From Haemophilus sp. HMSC068C11 (GTDB lineage Bacteria; Pseudomonadota; Gammaproteobacteria; Enterobacterales; Pasteurellaceae), in NCBI RefSeq assembly GCF_001815355.1, contig NZ_KV820360.1, forward strand, positions 109,716-173,715: a stretch of 64,000 nucleotides of DNA, in the 5' to 3' direction. A model generated the notes under the pieces. That model worked only from the letters and a program-made list of their open reading frames with translations. It was not told where the DNA came from and did no database searches. Both the position numbers and the translations under genes were made by a program. Below are positions 17,898 to 26,440 of this stretch, one piece after another; positions within the stretch are counted from its first letter, which is position 1, and each line of letters opens with the position of its first letter.

Positions 17898-19679
17898 TTA
17901 TTTATCACAGCCGAATTCTCTCTTAAATTCTTCCGCATTTTTGAAAATAACGTTTGTAATATATCCGCTATTAGTCTTTTTTCTGCGGTATTCGTTGACA
18001 TTGTTATGCTGCGCTAATCCTTGCTTAACAGAATCCCGAAAAGAACTTAAGGATAATGGGTATTTAATTTTGCTAGCCTCTACAAAATCTAGATAAGCTT
18101 TATATAAATGCGTTCTCCAACTTCCAGTCATTGCATTACCAACATATAAGCCGCGGCATTCTTCTATTGTTTTGAAGTATCCGCAAAATTCAGTAATAGG
18201 ATCTGACTTAGATTTAATCGCGATAGATTCTTCACTTTTCATTTGTCGAATCAGTGCTTTTTTTGCTAAATCAGGATTTTCAAACTTATGAATTAGCTTA
18301 TATATAATCCCGCTAACTTCTGCTTTTAGCTTACTAAAGAATAATGGGTCTCGCTCATTTTGCGGCACAACTCTGTTGAAAGCAAAACTAACTCGACGTC
18401 TTTCTATGCCTCCAGCTCGATCTGTGAAACTTGTCGGGTCATTATTAACTATCAAGACAATAGCTTTAATTACTGCCGTGTAAGCATTGCTATATAAAGT
18501 TCTAACGCTTACTTTATCACCGCCGCTAATACTCTTTAATCCGCTACCATCGCCACCGTAACGAGATTGCTCTGGGCATATAATCAACGTTTTAAATACA
18601 AAACGACCGCGCCCCAGCTCATCATCTAACTTAGCTAGCTCCCCTGTTTCGGTGTTACCTTCACCCGCTAAAAGTTCAGCAAGTTTAGCAAATACCGATT
18701 TTCCACTTCCTCCTTCGCCGGTGATTTCAAAAAACATTTGCCAGTCATGACGATTGGTTAAAATCGCATAAAGAGCGGCTAAAATGCTATCGGCTTTATC
18801 TTTATCCCCATTACAGACAAAATCCAGCCAGTTATCAAAGCAAGGTGTGCTTTCCTGTTGATTTCTATAATCATGCGGAATAAGCGTAGTTAGCCAGTTT
18901 TCCTTAACGTGTGGCGTAAATTCCAAAGTAGTGCGATTTAATACTCCATTTTGAAAAGCCAGTAACTCATTTTTTTGCTCACCAAATCTTTGCGTTTGAG
19001 CCTTCATAGTTTCAATTAAAGAATTAAGAGAATTAGCACTATAAGAAATGTTGAACTCGTCAAACAACTTAGTCGCACTCTCAAATAAATCATCATCATC
19101 TAACGGCTCCCATACTGCACCATTATAATGACGGAATTTTTTGTCTTGTCGTCCAACCGTAAGATCTAAATTCAACCATTTGGCAAAGGCTCTAGCTTTC
19201 TTATTCGTTGCATCGCCATTTGATATTAAAGGCTCTGTTTTATCAATAAGTTCCCCATGATAGCTTTCACCTTGTCTAATGCGTTTAATATAGCGACTTA
19301 CATCACTTATCAATCGACCGCTTTCATCGCAATAAATAACACTCTCCGCTACGGTATTTTGCGCAATATTTACGTAAACTTTCTCTAACAGTTCATAATT
19401 AATATCCTGTGCGTTATTGGCGCGAATTAAGCGAATGTATCTACTGTTCTTCGGAGCAATAAGAAAATTTTCTACCTTGCTTAAGTCTTCTACTACAACG
19501 CAAGGATATTTCCCATCCGCTTGAATAATTGAGTTTAAGATTTGCTCATCTCCGCTTAGCGTGCTTTCTTCGATATGTTTTGCTATATCCCACGCTTGAA
19601 CACCTAAGCAGATGATTACTTCACTTTCCCCAGATTGATCTTGTTTTTTAAAATTTGGGGCTTTAATTAAGTTTGTCAT
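17898..19679 (-). CDS. P4-family (D5/SF3) replication helicase
   Basis: The 593-residue protein carries the D5_N/SF3 helicase region of P4 alpha-like proteins: Walker A GEGGSGKS at 321-328, Walker B-like FKTLIICPEQ, then SGGDKVSVRTLYSN and IVLIVNNDP. The N-terminal 180 residues are not recognisable. I see no TOPRIM-type primase motif such as EGYAT, so it may be helicase only. P4 alpha (777 residues) also binds GGTGAACAG-type iterons, and such repeats occur at the far end of this island. It is the last gene of the long minus-strand series, preceded by a good ribosome binding site (AGGGGGAAAGG). Confidence 0.88.
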   Translation of the reverse strand: MTNLIKAPNFKKQDQSGESEVIICLGVQAWDIAKHIEESTLSGDEQILNSIIQADGKYPCVVVEDLSKVENFLIAPKNSRYIRLIRANNAQDINYELLEKVYVNIAQNTVAESVIYCDESGRLISDVSRYIKRIRQGESYHGELIDKTEPLISNGDATNKKARAFAKWLNLDLTVGRQDKKFRHYNGAVWEPLDDDDLFESATKLFDEFNISYSANSLNSLIETMKAQTQRFGEQKNELLAFQNGVLNRTTLEFTPHVKENWLTTLIPHDYRNQQESTPCFDNWLDFVCNGDKDKADSILAALYAILTNRHDWQMFFEITGEGGSGKSVFAKLAELLAGEGNTETGELAKLDDELGRGRFVFKTLIICPEQSRYGGDGSGLKSISGGDKVSVRTLYSNAYTAVIKAIVLIVNNDPTSFTDRAGGIERRRVSFAFNRVVPQNERDPLFFSKLKAEVSGIIYKLIHKFENPDLAKKALIRQMKSEESIAIKSKSDPITEFCGYFKTIEECRGLYVGNAMTGSWRTHLYKAYLDFVEASKIKYPLSLSSFRDSVKQGLAQHNNVNEYRRKKTNSGYITNVIFKNAEEFKREFGCDK

Positions 19680-20088
19680 CCTTTCCCCCTACATCTACAT
19701 ACTTATAACCATTCGGCATTGATTCAGCTAACCGGGCGTCTGCCGCATTTTGTAAAGTTAAGAGAATTTCAAACAGTCCGTCCATAGCAGCCAAAGATAA
19801 TCCTTTACTTACAGCATCTTCATCACTCATAGCACTTACTGGCGGCTGATATACCGATGCTTTAGATATCATTTCATCAAGATAAATACGAAGGAATAAG
19901 AGTTCATTTCTTACCCGCATCAATGCCGCACACTGTTCTGGGGTGAAAGTTCTGAAAATATCAGCTAATTCAGCAACGCAAGCCATAGTGTAAGGAATAG
20001 TGCTTACTTCTTCCCCTTGTCGTTGTCTTACTCTAGAGGTAATTGCGGTGAATTCTGTTTCGTTTAAGCGATTAATATCGATTTTCAT
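19663..20088 (-). CDS. Conserved island protein of unknown function
   Basis: 141 residues, mainly helical and acidic, with no signal peptide or membrane segment and one notable stretch (FRTFTPEQCAALMRVRNEL). The ATG at 20088 is preceded by GGGAG at good spacing; the frame extends to a TTG at 20115 without such a site. The 3' end overlaps the helicase gene by 17 bases, implying translational coupling and a role in replication or its control. Family not recognised. Confidence 0.65.
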   Translation of the reverse strand: MKIDINRLNETEFTAITSRVRQRQGEEVSTIPYTMACVAELADIFRTFTPEQCAALMRVRNELLFLRIYLDEMISKASVYQPPVSAMSDEDAVSKGLSLAAMDGLFEILLTLQNAADARLAESMPNGYKYVDVGGKDDKLN

Positions 20089-20111
20089 GTTATTTGCTCC
20101 CTTTTTGTAAT

Positions 20112-20684
20112 TCAATTTTTTTCAATCTGTAACTGCTCAATCTGCTCTATCACTTCAACAAACTTATGGATTAAGTAGTTATTTGCTTGATTAAATCCCT
20201 TTAGCGCTCCGTACTTATCTTTAATTTCCACGCCTTGCGACTTAGCCATTTCATTAAGTAACTTTGAGCCAGCTTTTAACTTCCCTACTAAATCAGCTAG
20301 TTCATTACGGAATTTCACTTTGTGATGAAACTCGTCTGGATAAACTTCAAGGCATTTCCGGTTGCTGTCATGAATTAGCTTAAATTGGCGAGAAATCTGA
20401 GTATATTCAAACACTAACGGATTGAATGATAGTTTGCCTTGGTATTTGGCTTTAGGTGCGCTGTGCTCGTTTCCTTGCGTATTTTCTACAGAATGTAAAT
20501 TTGCATTCTGGTTTTTCTCAAATTTGAGTTTAACCGCACTTTTAACCGGCTCAATATTGAGCTTGTTACCTTTAACCAATCCAATTTTGGATTGGTTCAT
20601 TTCATTCACAAACTGATTTATTTTTGCTTGCTCATTGTTTTTCTTCCATTGTTCAAGCTGTGCCATTGGGTTAGTTGGTTTCAT
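20112..20684 (-). CDS. Unknown island protein, helical, lysine-rich
   Basis: 190 residues, rich in Lys, Asn and Gln, hydrophilic, probably alpha-helical with a coiled-coil-like C-terminus (KFVEVIEQIEQLQIEKN). An uptake-signal core (ACCGCACTT) lies inside the gene near 20530, which is unusual for phage DNA and suggests long residence in Haemophilus. It overlaps the preceding gene by 14 bases and has AAGGTGG before the start. Function not recognised. Confidence 0.6.
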   Translation of the reverse strand: MKPTNPMAQLEQWKKNNEQAKINQFVNEMNQSKIGLVKGNKLNIEPVKSAVKLKFEKNQNANLHSVENTQGNEHSAPKAKYQGKLSFNPLVFEYTQISRQFKLIHDSNRKCLEVYPDEFHHKVKFRNELADLVGKLKAGSKLLNEMAKSQGVEIKDKYGALKGFNQANNYLIHKFVEVIEQIEQLQIEKN

Positions 20685-20874
20685 TTCTTGCCACCTTTCT
20701 AATTGTTGCTGCTTTCTTAATTTGTTCGATTGATGCTGCTAGTCCTTTATAGTGTCCTGTGTGTAGATAATCTTCAGCGAAAGCTAAGAATTGTTTAATA
20801 CGTTTACAGGCTTTCTCTAGTTGCTCCGGTGTGTAAGGTGTTTTAAATGCCTTGACCGTTTTTGTTTTTCTCAT
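20671..20874 (-). CDS. Small unknown island protein
   Basis: 67 residues, basic, with a predicted two-helix layout (YTPEQLEKACKRIKQFLAFA, then IEQIKKAATIRKVAR). It overlaps the next gene by 14 bases in the same operon. It could be a small DNA-binding or adaptor protein. No family is recognised. Confidence 0.55.
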   Translation of the reverse strand: MRKTKTVKAFKTPYTPEQLEKACKRIKQFLAFAEDYLHTGHYKGLAASIEQIKKAATIRKVARNETN

Positions 20875-20884
20875 TTCCTACCCC

Positions 20885-21115
20885 TTATTTTTTCTCAATA
20901 AACTCAATGCGTTCTTCCATATCAATCTTGATATAACTCAATAGGTTTTTGATGCCTTTGATTGTGTTTGCGATATCAAAAGAATCCATCTCATTGAATA
21001 AATCAGGGTTAATTGATAATGCTAAGAGCGTGCTTTCTACTTGTCCTAGTCCATCAATATGGAGCTTTAACATTTCAAGCTGACATTGTTCTACTTGGAT
21101 AATGCGGTTAGTCAT
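20885..21115 (-). CDS. Small unknown island protein, helical
   Basis: 76 residues from ATG 21115, which has GGAGGTG upstream and overlaps the end of the Icd/ash-like gene by eight bases. The longer frame to 21196 lacks a good ribosome binding site. The sequence is amphipathic-helical (DIANTIKGIKNLLSYIKIDM) with no membrane segment. The tight overlap shows cotranscription. Function unknown. Confidence 0.6.
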   Translation of the reverse strand: MTNRIIQVEQCQLEMLKLHIDGLGQVESTLLALSINPDLFNEMDSFDIANTIKGIKNLLSYIKIDMEERIEFIEKK

Positions 21116-21623
21116 GAGCCACCTCCGCGAAAGAGATTGAAGGGAAAGTATTTGCTGATAAAGTGCAGTCTGATTGAAGATTGATTCTTCCAGCAAGCAC
21201 TAAGACGAACTCACGGGCAAGCTTAGCGCGTGCGTTGCGTTCGCTATCAGCGGTGATACGGATTTTTTGAAGGTGATTTGATAAATCAGTACGGCGAATA
21301 GCCGCGAAGATGAATTGATACATTTGCGTAAGTTCCAATGTTATATTTTCAGGAACTACCGCTAGACTTTCCACGGCCGGGCGGTAGAACGTAACAAGGT
21401 GGAAAACTGCCAACATTGGAAGACAGCCCGTCATAGACGGCTTATTACGCTCTACCATTGAGAGAATGATTGGATTTATATGTAAAACAAAATCCGCATA
21501 TTCTTTTGGTGTGCGAATGTCACGAACAAAAAAAGCACGGTTCTGTGGCGTGCTGTCGTTCGCCAATGTTGAATAGTTCAGCTTTCCACGGCTGGCAATC
21601 ACTTTTTCTGATTGCGTGTTCAT
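21108..21623 (-). CDS. Icd-like/ash family protein
   Basis: 171 residues from the Met at 21623 (MNTQSEKVIASRGKL); the frame is open to 21734 but those codons are not family-like. The C-terminal half (FIFAAIRRTDLSNHLQKIRI, ADSERNARAKLAREFVLVLA) resembles the many phage and satellite proteins annotated as host cell division inhibitor Icd-like or ash, after P1 icd and P4 ash. Members are common in P4-type islands near alpA; their biochemistry is poorly known. The start is uncertain because no clear ribosome binding site precedes it. Confidence 0.55.
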   Translation of the reverse strand: MNTQSEKVIASRGKLNYSTLANDSTPQNRAFFVRDIRTPKEYADFVLHINPIILSMVERNKPSMTGCLPMLAVFHLVTFYRPAVESLAVVPENITLELTQMYQFIFAAIRRTDLSNHLQKIRITADSERNARAKLAREFVLVLAGRINLQSDCTLSANTFPSISFAEVAHD

Positions 21624-21829
21624 GATGCCAAAATTAACTGTGGTTTGTAAAGCTATTTCAATCAAAAACAACTTGAAAAATATTTCATATTGTTTACAAT
21701 ATATATGATTTAAATTCATGGTGATTATTTCCATATTTAGATCCTTGTTAATGGTTTTTAAACTTACCTTTTGAGAGATTCTTAAGGTTGAATACGCCGC
21801 TTGGGAGAGCCTTGCGGCGTTTGTCTTTT

Positions 21830-22174
21830 CTATTGCTTAAAATGCGCATCAATAACTTGATCTATTTGCGCTGGTGAAATGGGATATTCATCAAGAAGTT
21901 TCCCTTTAGCTTGTTTTGCTGCTAGTTTTTGGTTGTATAAACTGGCAACTCTTTCCACCTGTTCCGCATTGGCAAGACTATAACGGGTAAACAGTTTCCC
22001 AGTCTGGCTAACCTCTCGTTCTCGGTTCAATTCAATCCCTAAAATTCGCTCAATCTCATTGACCTCATTACGAGCATTGAGAAAATGAACGTTGAAATAA
22101 CTTTCTTTCTCACTAATACCTGTTTTCGGTTTTAAAATAAGTTCTTTAGCGATTGTCATTAATCTTGTCGCCAT
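21830..22174 (-). CDS. Unknown island protein downstream of alpA
   Basis: 114 residues from ATG 22174, chosen because GGGGAAAT precedes it directly; the frame is open to 22213. It is hydrophilic and helical (NEVNEIERILGIELNRE, ANAEQVERVASLYNQKLAAK), and the last residues are SPAQIDQVIDAHFKQ. It begins 10 bases after alpA, so the two are cotranscribed. It may be a regulator acting with AlpA; family not recognised. Confidence 0.6.
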   Translation of the reverse strand: MATRLMTIAKELILKPKTGISEKESYFNVHFLNARNEVNEIERILGIELNREREVSQTGKLFTRYSLANAEQVERVASLYNQKLAAKQAKGKLLDEYPISPAQIDQVIDAHFKQ

Positions 22175-22184
22175 ATTTCCCCCA

Positions 22185-22388
22185 TTAAGCGCGCGCGGCT
22201 TTTTGTTCTTCAATCCATTGATTCACTTCTTCTAAATCCCAGCGGACAAAGTTTTGTGAAAAGCGGATCGGTTGTGGGAAATTGCCTTCTTTCACTAGTT
22301 TGTTAAGTTTGGTGCGTTGAAAGCCTACGATACGGCAAACACTTTTGCCTGGAATGAGTTTTTGATTTACTTTTTGAGTTTGGTTCAT
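22185..22388 (-). CDS. alpA: AlpA family transcriptional regulator
   Basis: This 67-residue winged-helix/MerR-like protein has the AlpA layout: CRIVGFQRTKLNKLVKEGNF, PQPIRFSQNFVRWDLEEVNQWI. In P4-type satellites and PICIs AlpA-like proteins activate the satellite's operons or int expression. It lies next to a 196-base promoter region with 17-base tandem repeats. It probably drives the replication half of the island. Confidence 0.88.
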   Translation of the reverse strand: MNQTQKVNQKLIPGKSVCRIVGFQRTKLNKLVKEGNFPQPIRFSQNFVRWDLEEVNQWIEEQKAARA

Positions 22389-22494
22389 GAGGAATCACCC
22401 TTGTTATGTTTAGACTTATGCAGTTTTAAGTAACCGCGTTGAGTTGCGACGTCACGGGGTGAATTATGTTTGTATGGCTTGTACTTTGGGGAAA

Positions 22495-22532
22495 AATGAA
22501 CAAATGAACTAGTTCAATGAACAAATGAACTA
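22495..22532. repeat. Tandem 17-base repeats upstream of alpA (putative operator)
   Basis: AATGAACAAATGAACTA occurs perfectly at 22495-22511 and 22516-22532, a 21-base period or two helical turns. The joint forms GAACTAGTTC. The position, about 110-145 bases upstream of alpA, suggests binding sites for a regulator on one face of the helix. TGAACA is shared with the iterons, so a replication-protein site is also possible. Confidence 0.5.
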
Positions 22533-22562
22533 TTTTTTATGTGTTTTGATCATTTCAAGCAA

Positions 22563-22586
22563 CAAAAAAGCCGGTAAATACCGGCT
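22563..22586 (-). terminator. Terminator of the unknown gene upstream of alpA
   Basis: On the minus strand AGCCGG/CCGGCT arms with a 5-base loop are followed by six T. The stem includes the stop codon of the preceding gene. It separates the packaging half of the island from the alpA half. Confidence 0.7.
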
Positions 22587-23559
22587 ATTGATTAAGATAT
22601 TTTTTTATGGTGTTTTTAGCGGGAATACTTCTTTTCCCTCGGTATGTGTGATCCAATTTTGAATATAGCTTGCTATAAGTTGGCAATTTACCATTTTCAA
22701 GTAATGTAGGATTTATGATAAGTTCTATAAATTCAGCTAGCTTATCCGCATTAGTTTTTTCAGGTAAATCACCTTCATACTCTAAATGCTGTTTTAGCCT
22801 TTCCTCTTTCAAAGGTTCTGACTCATTATCCTTGAAGAATCCAAAACATTTAGCTAAATCATCATGTAAGATAAAAATATCATCTAAAGAAATTTTTAAA
22901 TCGGGGTAACCATACCTATAAATCATTTTCTCTTTCTTTGGCTCTAACTTAAAGGATAGCTTAGTTCCATTTTCCACTATACTTTCAAATAGTGACATAA
23001 AATCTTTAATTATAAATCCATCATCAATTATTTTTTCTCTATCCCCATAATATAAGCTATTTTCAATTTTAAAATATCCAAGAAAGCTAAACCCTTCAAC
23101 ATTATCCAATAATTCTCGTTCCGAATAGCTTTTAATTAGTGTTATCTTCTCATAAGGATACCGAGACATTGTTCGGTTAGACTTTACTATTTGCTGAAAA
23201 TATACATTAAGAAGCTGACTATTGCCTACCTCGCACTCTTTCACTTCTTTATGATGAAGTGGGTTTTTAACCTCACTTATTTCTATTTCGTCATAAATCA
23301 CTTCAACACTTTCGTTTTTTATGTAATAAACACTATCAAGCTGCTTGTTATTGAGTGTGAATAATTTAGCTCTACAGTTATTTTCACTCGTTTCAAAATC
23401 TCTACCACCTGTCAAAAATATAACAGTTCTCAATTTTCCTTCATAAGCAAAATCTAATAAATCTTTAATGGTCAATCCATGATTGCCACCTATTCTAGAT
23501 AGATATTCTAAAGACTCTTTTAATGAATACACATTTTTGGATGGTATCTTGATTTCCAT
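22585..23559 (-). CDS. Unknown island protein with DNA-binding-like N-terminus (possible accessory gene)
   Basis: 324 residues from ATG 23559, chosen for the AAAGGGG just upstream. The first 50 residues (YSLKESLEYLSRIGGNHGLT, IKDLLDFAYEGKLRTVIFL) resemble a MerR/excisionase-type helix-turn-helix seen at the start of other phage-linked proteins. The C-terminus (PTYSKLYSKLDHTYRGKR, PAKNTIKKYLNQ) looks like a second small helical, possibly DNA-binding, unit. The middle is unrecognised. The gene is AT-rich and has its own terminator, as island cargo genes often do. Regulation or anti-phage function is only speculation. Confidence 0.6.
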   Translation of the reverse strand: MEIKIPSKNVYSLKESLEYLSRIGGNHGLTIKDLLDFAYEGKLRTVIFLTGGRDFETSENNCRAKLFTLNNKQLDSVYYIKNESVEVIYDEIEISEVKNPLHHKEVKECEVGNSQLLNVYFQQIVKSNRTMSRYPYEKITLIKSYSERELLDNVEGFSFLGYFKIENSLYYGDREKIIDDGFIIKDFMSLFESIVENGTKLSFKLEPKKEKMIYRYGYPDLKISLDDIFILHDDLAKCFGFFKDNESEPLKEERLKQHLEYEGDLPEKTNADKLAEFIELIINPTLLENGKLPTYSKLYSKLDHTYRGKRSIPAKNTIKKYLNQ

Positions 23560-23653
23560 AAACGCCCCTTTCGCATTTACCCTCATGATAGGAACGCACC
23601 AACAAGATAAGGTTTCTTGCTTTCGGGGATCAGCCTAGGTGCGCTTTATTCGG

Positions 23654-24022
23654 TTACTTGTTTTTTATATCAATACTAATATCTATTAAAGTGGTTTCTT
23701 TGCCGGTGCTGCCGTCTATCCAGTTTATCGTGCCGGTAATAAGTGGCTTATTTTCTTTCTGCTTCTGTAAAGTCTTTTGAATAATCGGACGATTAATTTC
23801 ATGTTCTACCCAACTATTCTTTCTTTTTTCTCGCTCGTCCACCAACCGTTTATTTTCTTTCCGGCGCTTATATTCATCGTAAATAAGCCAACCGATAGTA
23901 AATGAAAGCCCGCCGGCTAAACCAAAGGCCACAATAAACCACCAGTCTTGAAAGGTAACTATTGCTAATACGACAAAAAAAGCAGCAACCATACACTTTA
24001 TTGCAACTAGTATCAGACCCAT
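23654..24022 (-). CDS. Small membrane protein of the island
   Basis: 122 residues with two hydrophobic segments at about 3-22 and 27-48 (MGLILVAIKCMVAAFFVVLA; WWFIVAFGLAGGLSFTIGWL), then a charged cytoplasmic tail rich in Lys and Glu (YKRRKENKRLVDEREKRKN). It is not a recognisable holin: the tail is too long and no endolysin is nearby. It could be an immunity-type or accessory membrane protein. Confidence 0.6.
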   Translation of the reverse strand: MGLILVAIKCMVAAFFVVLAIVTFQDWWFIVAFGLAGGLSFTIGWLIYDEYKRRKENKRLVDEREKRKNSWVEHEINRPIIQKTLQKQKENKPLITGTINWIDGSTGKETTLIDISIDIKNK

Positions 24023-24115
24023 AGTTCCCCCTTATTTTTACTGGTTATTATAGCAAATAACATAGTAACAAAGGGGGGAAAATTCAATAGTATAAGGAAA
24101 ATATTTTATTATTCA

Positions 24116-24400
24116 TCACTTACCGGCATTGATTCTTTTTTGCTGTTTTAGCATGGCATCAAGTTGTTTCTTGGCAATAAAGTAAATCGTTTCTAACGCG
24201 TCCATATTCGGGCTATTTGGTCGGCTGTCTATTTCTCGCTTGGCCGCATTACATTTACATTTTAATGCGTGAATAACTTCACTTATTGGATAGGGTTCTT
24301 CATCATCGTAAAGGCTGACAAAGGTAAAAAGTGCGGTCGATTTTTTATAGTGATTCACCGCTGAAAGAAGTAAGTTTTGTTTTGCCTGTTTACATCTCAT
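24116..24400 (-). CDS. Small unknown protein coupled to large terminase
   Basis: 94 residues, basic, with no known motif (VIHALKCKCNAAKREIDSRP, ALETIYFIAKKQLDAMLKQQ). The start overlaps the terminase stop as ATGA, so it is translationally coupled to packaging genes. An uptake-signal core (AAGTGCGGT) lies within it near 24328. It may be a packaging accessory; not recognised. Confidence 0.6.
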   Translation of the reverse strand: MRCKQAKQNLLLSAVNHYKKSTALFTFVSLYDDEEPYPISEVIHALKCKCNAAKREIDSRPNSPNMDALETIYFIAKKQLDAMLKQQKRINAGK

Positions 24401-26064
24401 AAATCAATCCCATTAAATTGTTCCAATGCCTGTTTGTGTTCTTCTGATAACTCAAAAATCAGATCGCCATATTCAAGTTGATAGGTGCCGAATGACATCA
24501 AGAAAGCTACTGCCGGATCGATTTTGTTTGCGGCCTTCTTCTTGTTTGGCTTTATGTTGGCGTTGGCATCGGTTTCCATCACCACATTGGATAACGCCCA
24601 GGTAAGCACCGGATCGCCGTTGTGTTCTATCATCTGTCTGTTTATTAAAACTTCCGCACTTTTTGCCACTGGGCTAAATCGTTGGTATGTTTGCGGGAAT
24701 GGCTCTACTTCAAGCCCCGCCGCTTGTAATTGTGTTCGTAAATGGGTTGCGTTCCATACATCAAAGCCTGTCATTTTGATATTGAAACGTTCAGCATCTT
24801 TCAGAATATCGTCTCTGATTTTGTCGTAGTCGATGCAATCCCCTTCCGTTGCTATTAGCCAACCACTGCGCACCCAGTTTCGATACATTGCGCGGTTTTT
24901 ATTTGCCACGTTGTTAAGTTGGAATTCGGGAATGTAGTGCCGTGTAAGCAAGCGCACTTTGTTTCCGTGTGGGAATGTATAACAAAGGCTTGTTAAGTCG
25001 TTGGTACTTGATAAATCTAGCCCTAAATAGCAATCTTGATGAAGTAAATCGCTTTCAGTGTACTTCCGTTCACATTGCGCCCAGTTTCCATCACCTAGCC
25101 ACGGCGTAGAGCCTTGACACCATACATTAAAGCGCTTAGTTAGCATTTCTACCCATTCGGACGGAATACCCCTAGCCTTCTTGATAGTGTTCTCAAAATC
25201 AAGGTAAGGAATGGATTTACCTATATTCGGATTTGCTTTTATCCAGTTCTCTTGATTGTCGATTTCGTTTTCTTCGTCTAACTCAAAAATCAACACAAAT
25301 AGGCTTTCATTCTGATCATTTCCTTCAAGGATTTGAGCGCAATAATCATAATGCTGTTTACAGGCTGAAATAACGTTACTTCCGGCTGTTGTAATAGCAA
25401 AGAGTAAACCTTCAGGGCGTGCGCCTTGCCCTAGCTCTAACGCGCTATATACGCTGTTGTCTGCGTGTAGGTGATATTCATCTACAATAGCTAAACTAGG
25501 GTTAGTTCCCTCAATCGTTGAGGATTTAGCGGCAAGCGGTCGCATAATGCTATTGTTCTTCGGATTGATTAGCTTGTGTTGTTGAATGTTAAGGCGTTTT
25601 TTCAATGGAGCTGAAAGTAAGCACATTTGACGAGCATCATCAAAAACAATCCTTGCTTGATCTCGACTAACGGCTGCGGTGTATATATCCTGCTGTCCGC
25701 CTTCCATCACTAGAAACCAGTTAGCTAAAACGGCTGCTATCGTTGATTTAGCGTTCTTTCTTGCTACTTGAACGTAAGCGGAGCGATATTTTCTTAATCC
25801 TGTGTCTTTACGCTTAAAGCCTAGAATATTGGCAAAGAGAAAGACTTGCCAATCTGAAAGGATAATAGGCTGTCCGCGTAAGTGTCCTTTAACGTGTGGG
25901 CATAGTTTCGAGAAAGCTAAAAACTTATTAACTGCTCCATCATCAAAGAAATAATCGGGATTGTTTAAATCGTTAAAATAACGCTCTACGGCTTGTTTTA
26001 TCTTCTTACAAGCCACTAACTCACCCGATTTGATTTTCTCTGCGTATGCTTGCCATATTTCCAT
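24397..26064 (-). CDS. Terminase large subunit (HK97-type)
   Basis: The 555-residue protein is a phage packaging motor. The N-terminal ATPase has the deviant Walker A ARKNAKST near residue 100 and Walker B LAIVDEYHLHAD near 190, followed by the coupling motif AITTAGSN. The C-terminal RNase-H-like nuclease begins near CYLGLDLSSTNDLTSL. It cuts concatemers and pumps DNA into the island's own procapsid. The small terminase and HNH genes precede it. It is full length, and an island with its own TerL need not redirect helper packaging. Confidence 0.93.
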   Translation of the reverse strand: MEIWQAYAEKIKSGELVACKKIKQAVERYFNDLNNPDYFFDDGAVNKFLAFSKLCPHVKGHLRGQPIILSDWQVFLFANILGFKRKDTGLRKYRSAYVQVARKNAKSTIAAVLANWFLVMEGGQQDIYTAAVSRDQARIVFDDARQMCLLSAPLKKRLNIQQHKLINPKNNSIMRPLAAKSSTIEGTNPSLAIVDEYHLHADNSVYSALELGQGARPEGLLFAITTAGSNVISACKQHYDYCAQILEGNDQNESLFVLIFELDEENEIDNQENWIKANPNIGKSIPYLDFENTIKKARGIPSEWVEMLTKRFNVWCQGSTPWLGDGNWAQCERKYTESDLLHQDCYLGLDLSSTNDLTSLCYTFPHGNKVRLLTRHYIPEFQLNNVANKNRAMYRNWVRSGWLIATEGDCIDYDKIRDDILKDAERFNIKMTGFDVWNATHLRTQLQAAGLEVEPFPQTYQRFSPVAKSAEVLINRQMIEHNGDPVLTWALSNVVMETDANANIKPNKKKAANKIDPAVAFLMSFGTYQLEYGDLIFELSEEHKQALEQFNGIDL

Positions 26065-26071
26065 ATTTCGC

Positions 26072-26440
26072 CTACATAGTTAGGATTTCATCTATCGCAT
26101 CTTCTTCATCTACTTCAATAGGATTTTTTCTGCGGCTGACAGGGTCGAAACCTAGCAAAGATGACATCTTAATCATCACTTTTTCGGCATCTGCTTTCGC
26201 TGATAAGGCTGGATTTCTTGATTGAGTGCCTTGACTATTCACAATAATGAAGCCATTTTTGGCTAAATCTGCTACGGAATGACGCCAAATTGCGTAGTTT
26301 TCGCAATAAATTTCAAGGTTCGTTAAATCTTCTGCTTTAATATCGCCACGCTCTGAAAGTTGTTTAATTCGGCTTTTCCATTTGGTTTTAGCGATACCAT
26401 CTAAAAAATCAGGGGTTTTATAGTTTCTTCTCTTACTCAT
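26072..26440 (-). CDS. Terminase small subunit (P27 family)
   Basis: 122 residues from ATG 26440, with AAGGAAAT upstream; the longer frame to 26536 has no such signal. The P27-type pattern is visible: YKTPDFLDGIAKTKWKS, helix pair, YCENYAIWRHSVADLAKNG, then RNPALSAKADAEKVMIKMSS and an acidic tail. It recognises the packaging site and recruits TerL, seven bases downstream. Confidence 0.85.
   Translation of the reverse strand: MSKRRNYKTPDFLDGIAKTKWKSRIKQLSERGDIKAEDLTNLEIYCENYAIWRHSVADLAKNGFIIVNSQGTQSRNPALSAKADAEKVMIKMSSLLGFDPVSRRKNPIEVDEEDAIDEILTM

Noticed and set aside
21340-21480. Possible structured antisense RNA inside the Icd/ash-like gene, by analogy to the P4 CI RNA region
   Set aside because: No promoter or stable paired structure could be shown by eye; only the analogy supports it.
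22495-22532. CRISPR-like repeat
   Set aside because: Only two copies, 4-base spacer, no array or cas gene; it looks like an operator.
23654-24022. Holin of a lysis cassette
   Set aside because: Two membrane segments are present, but the long charged tail and absence of any endolysin or spanin argue against it.
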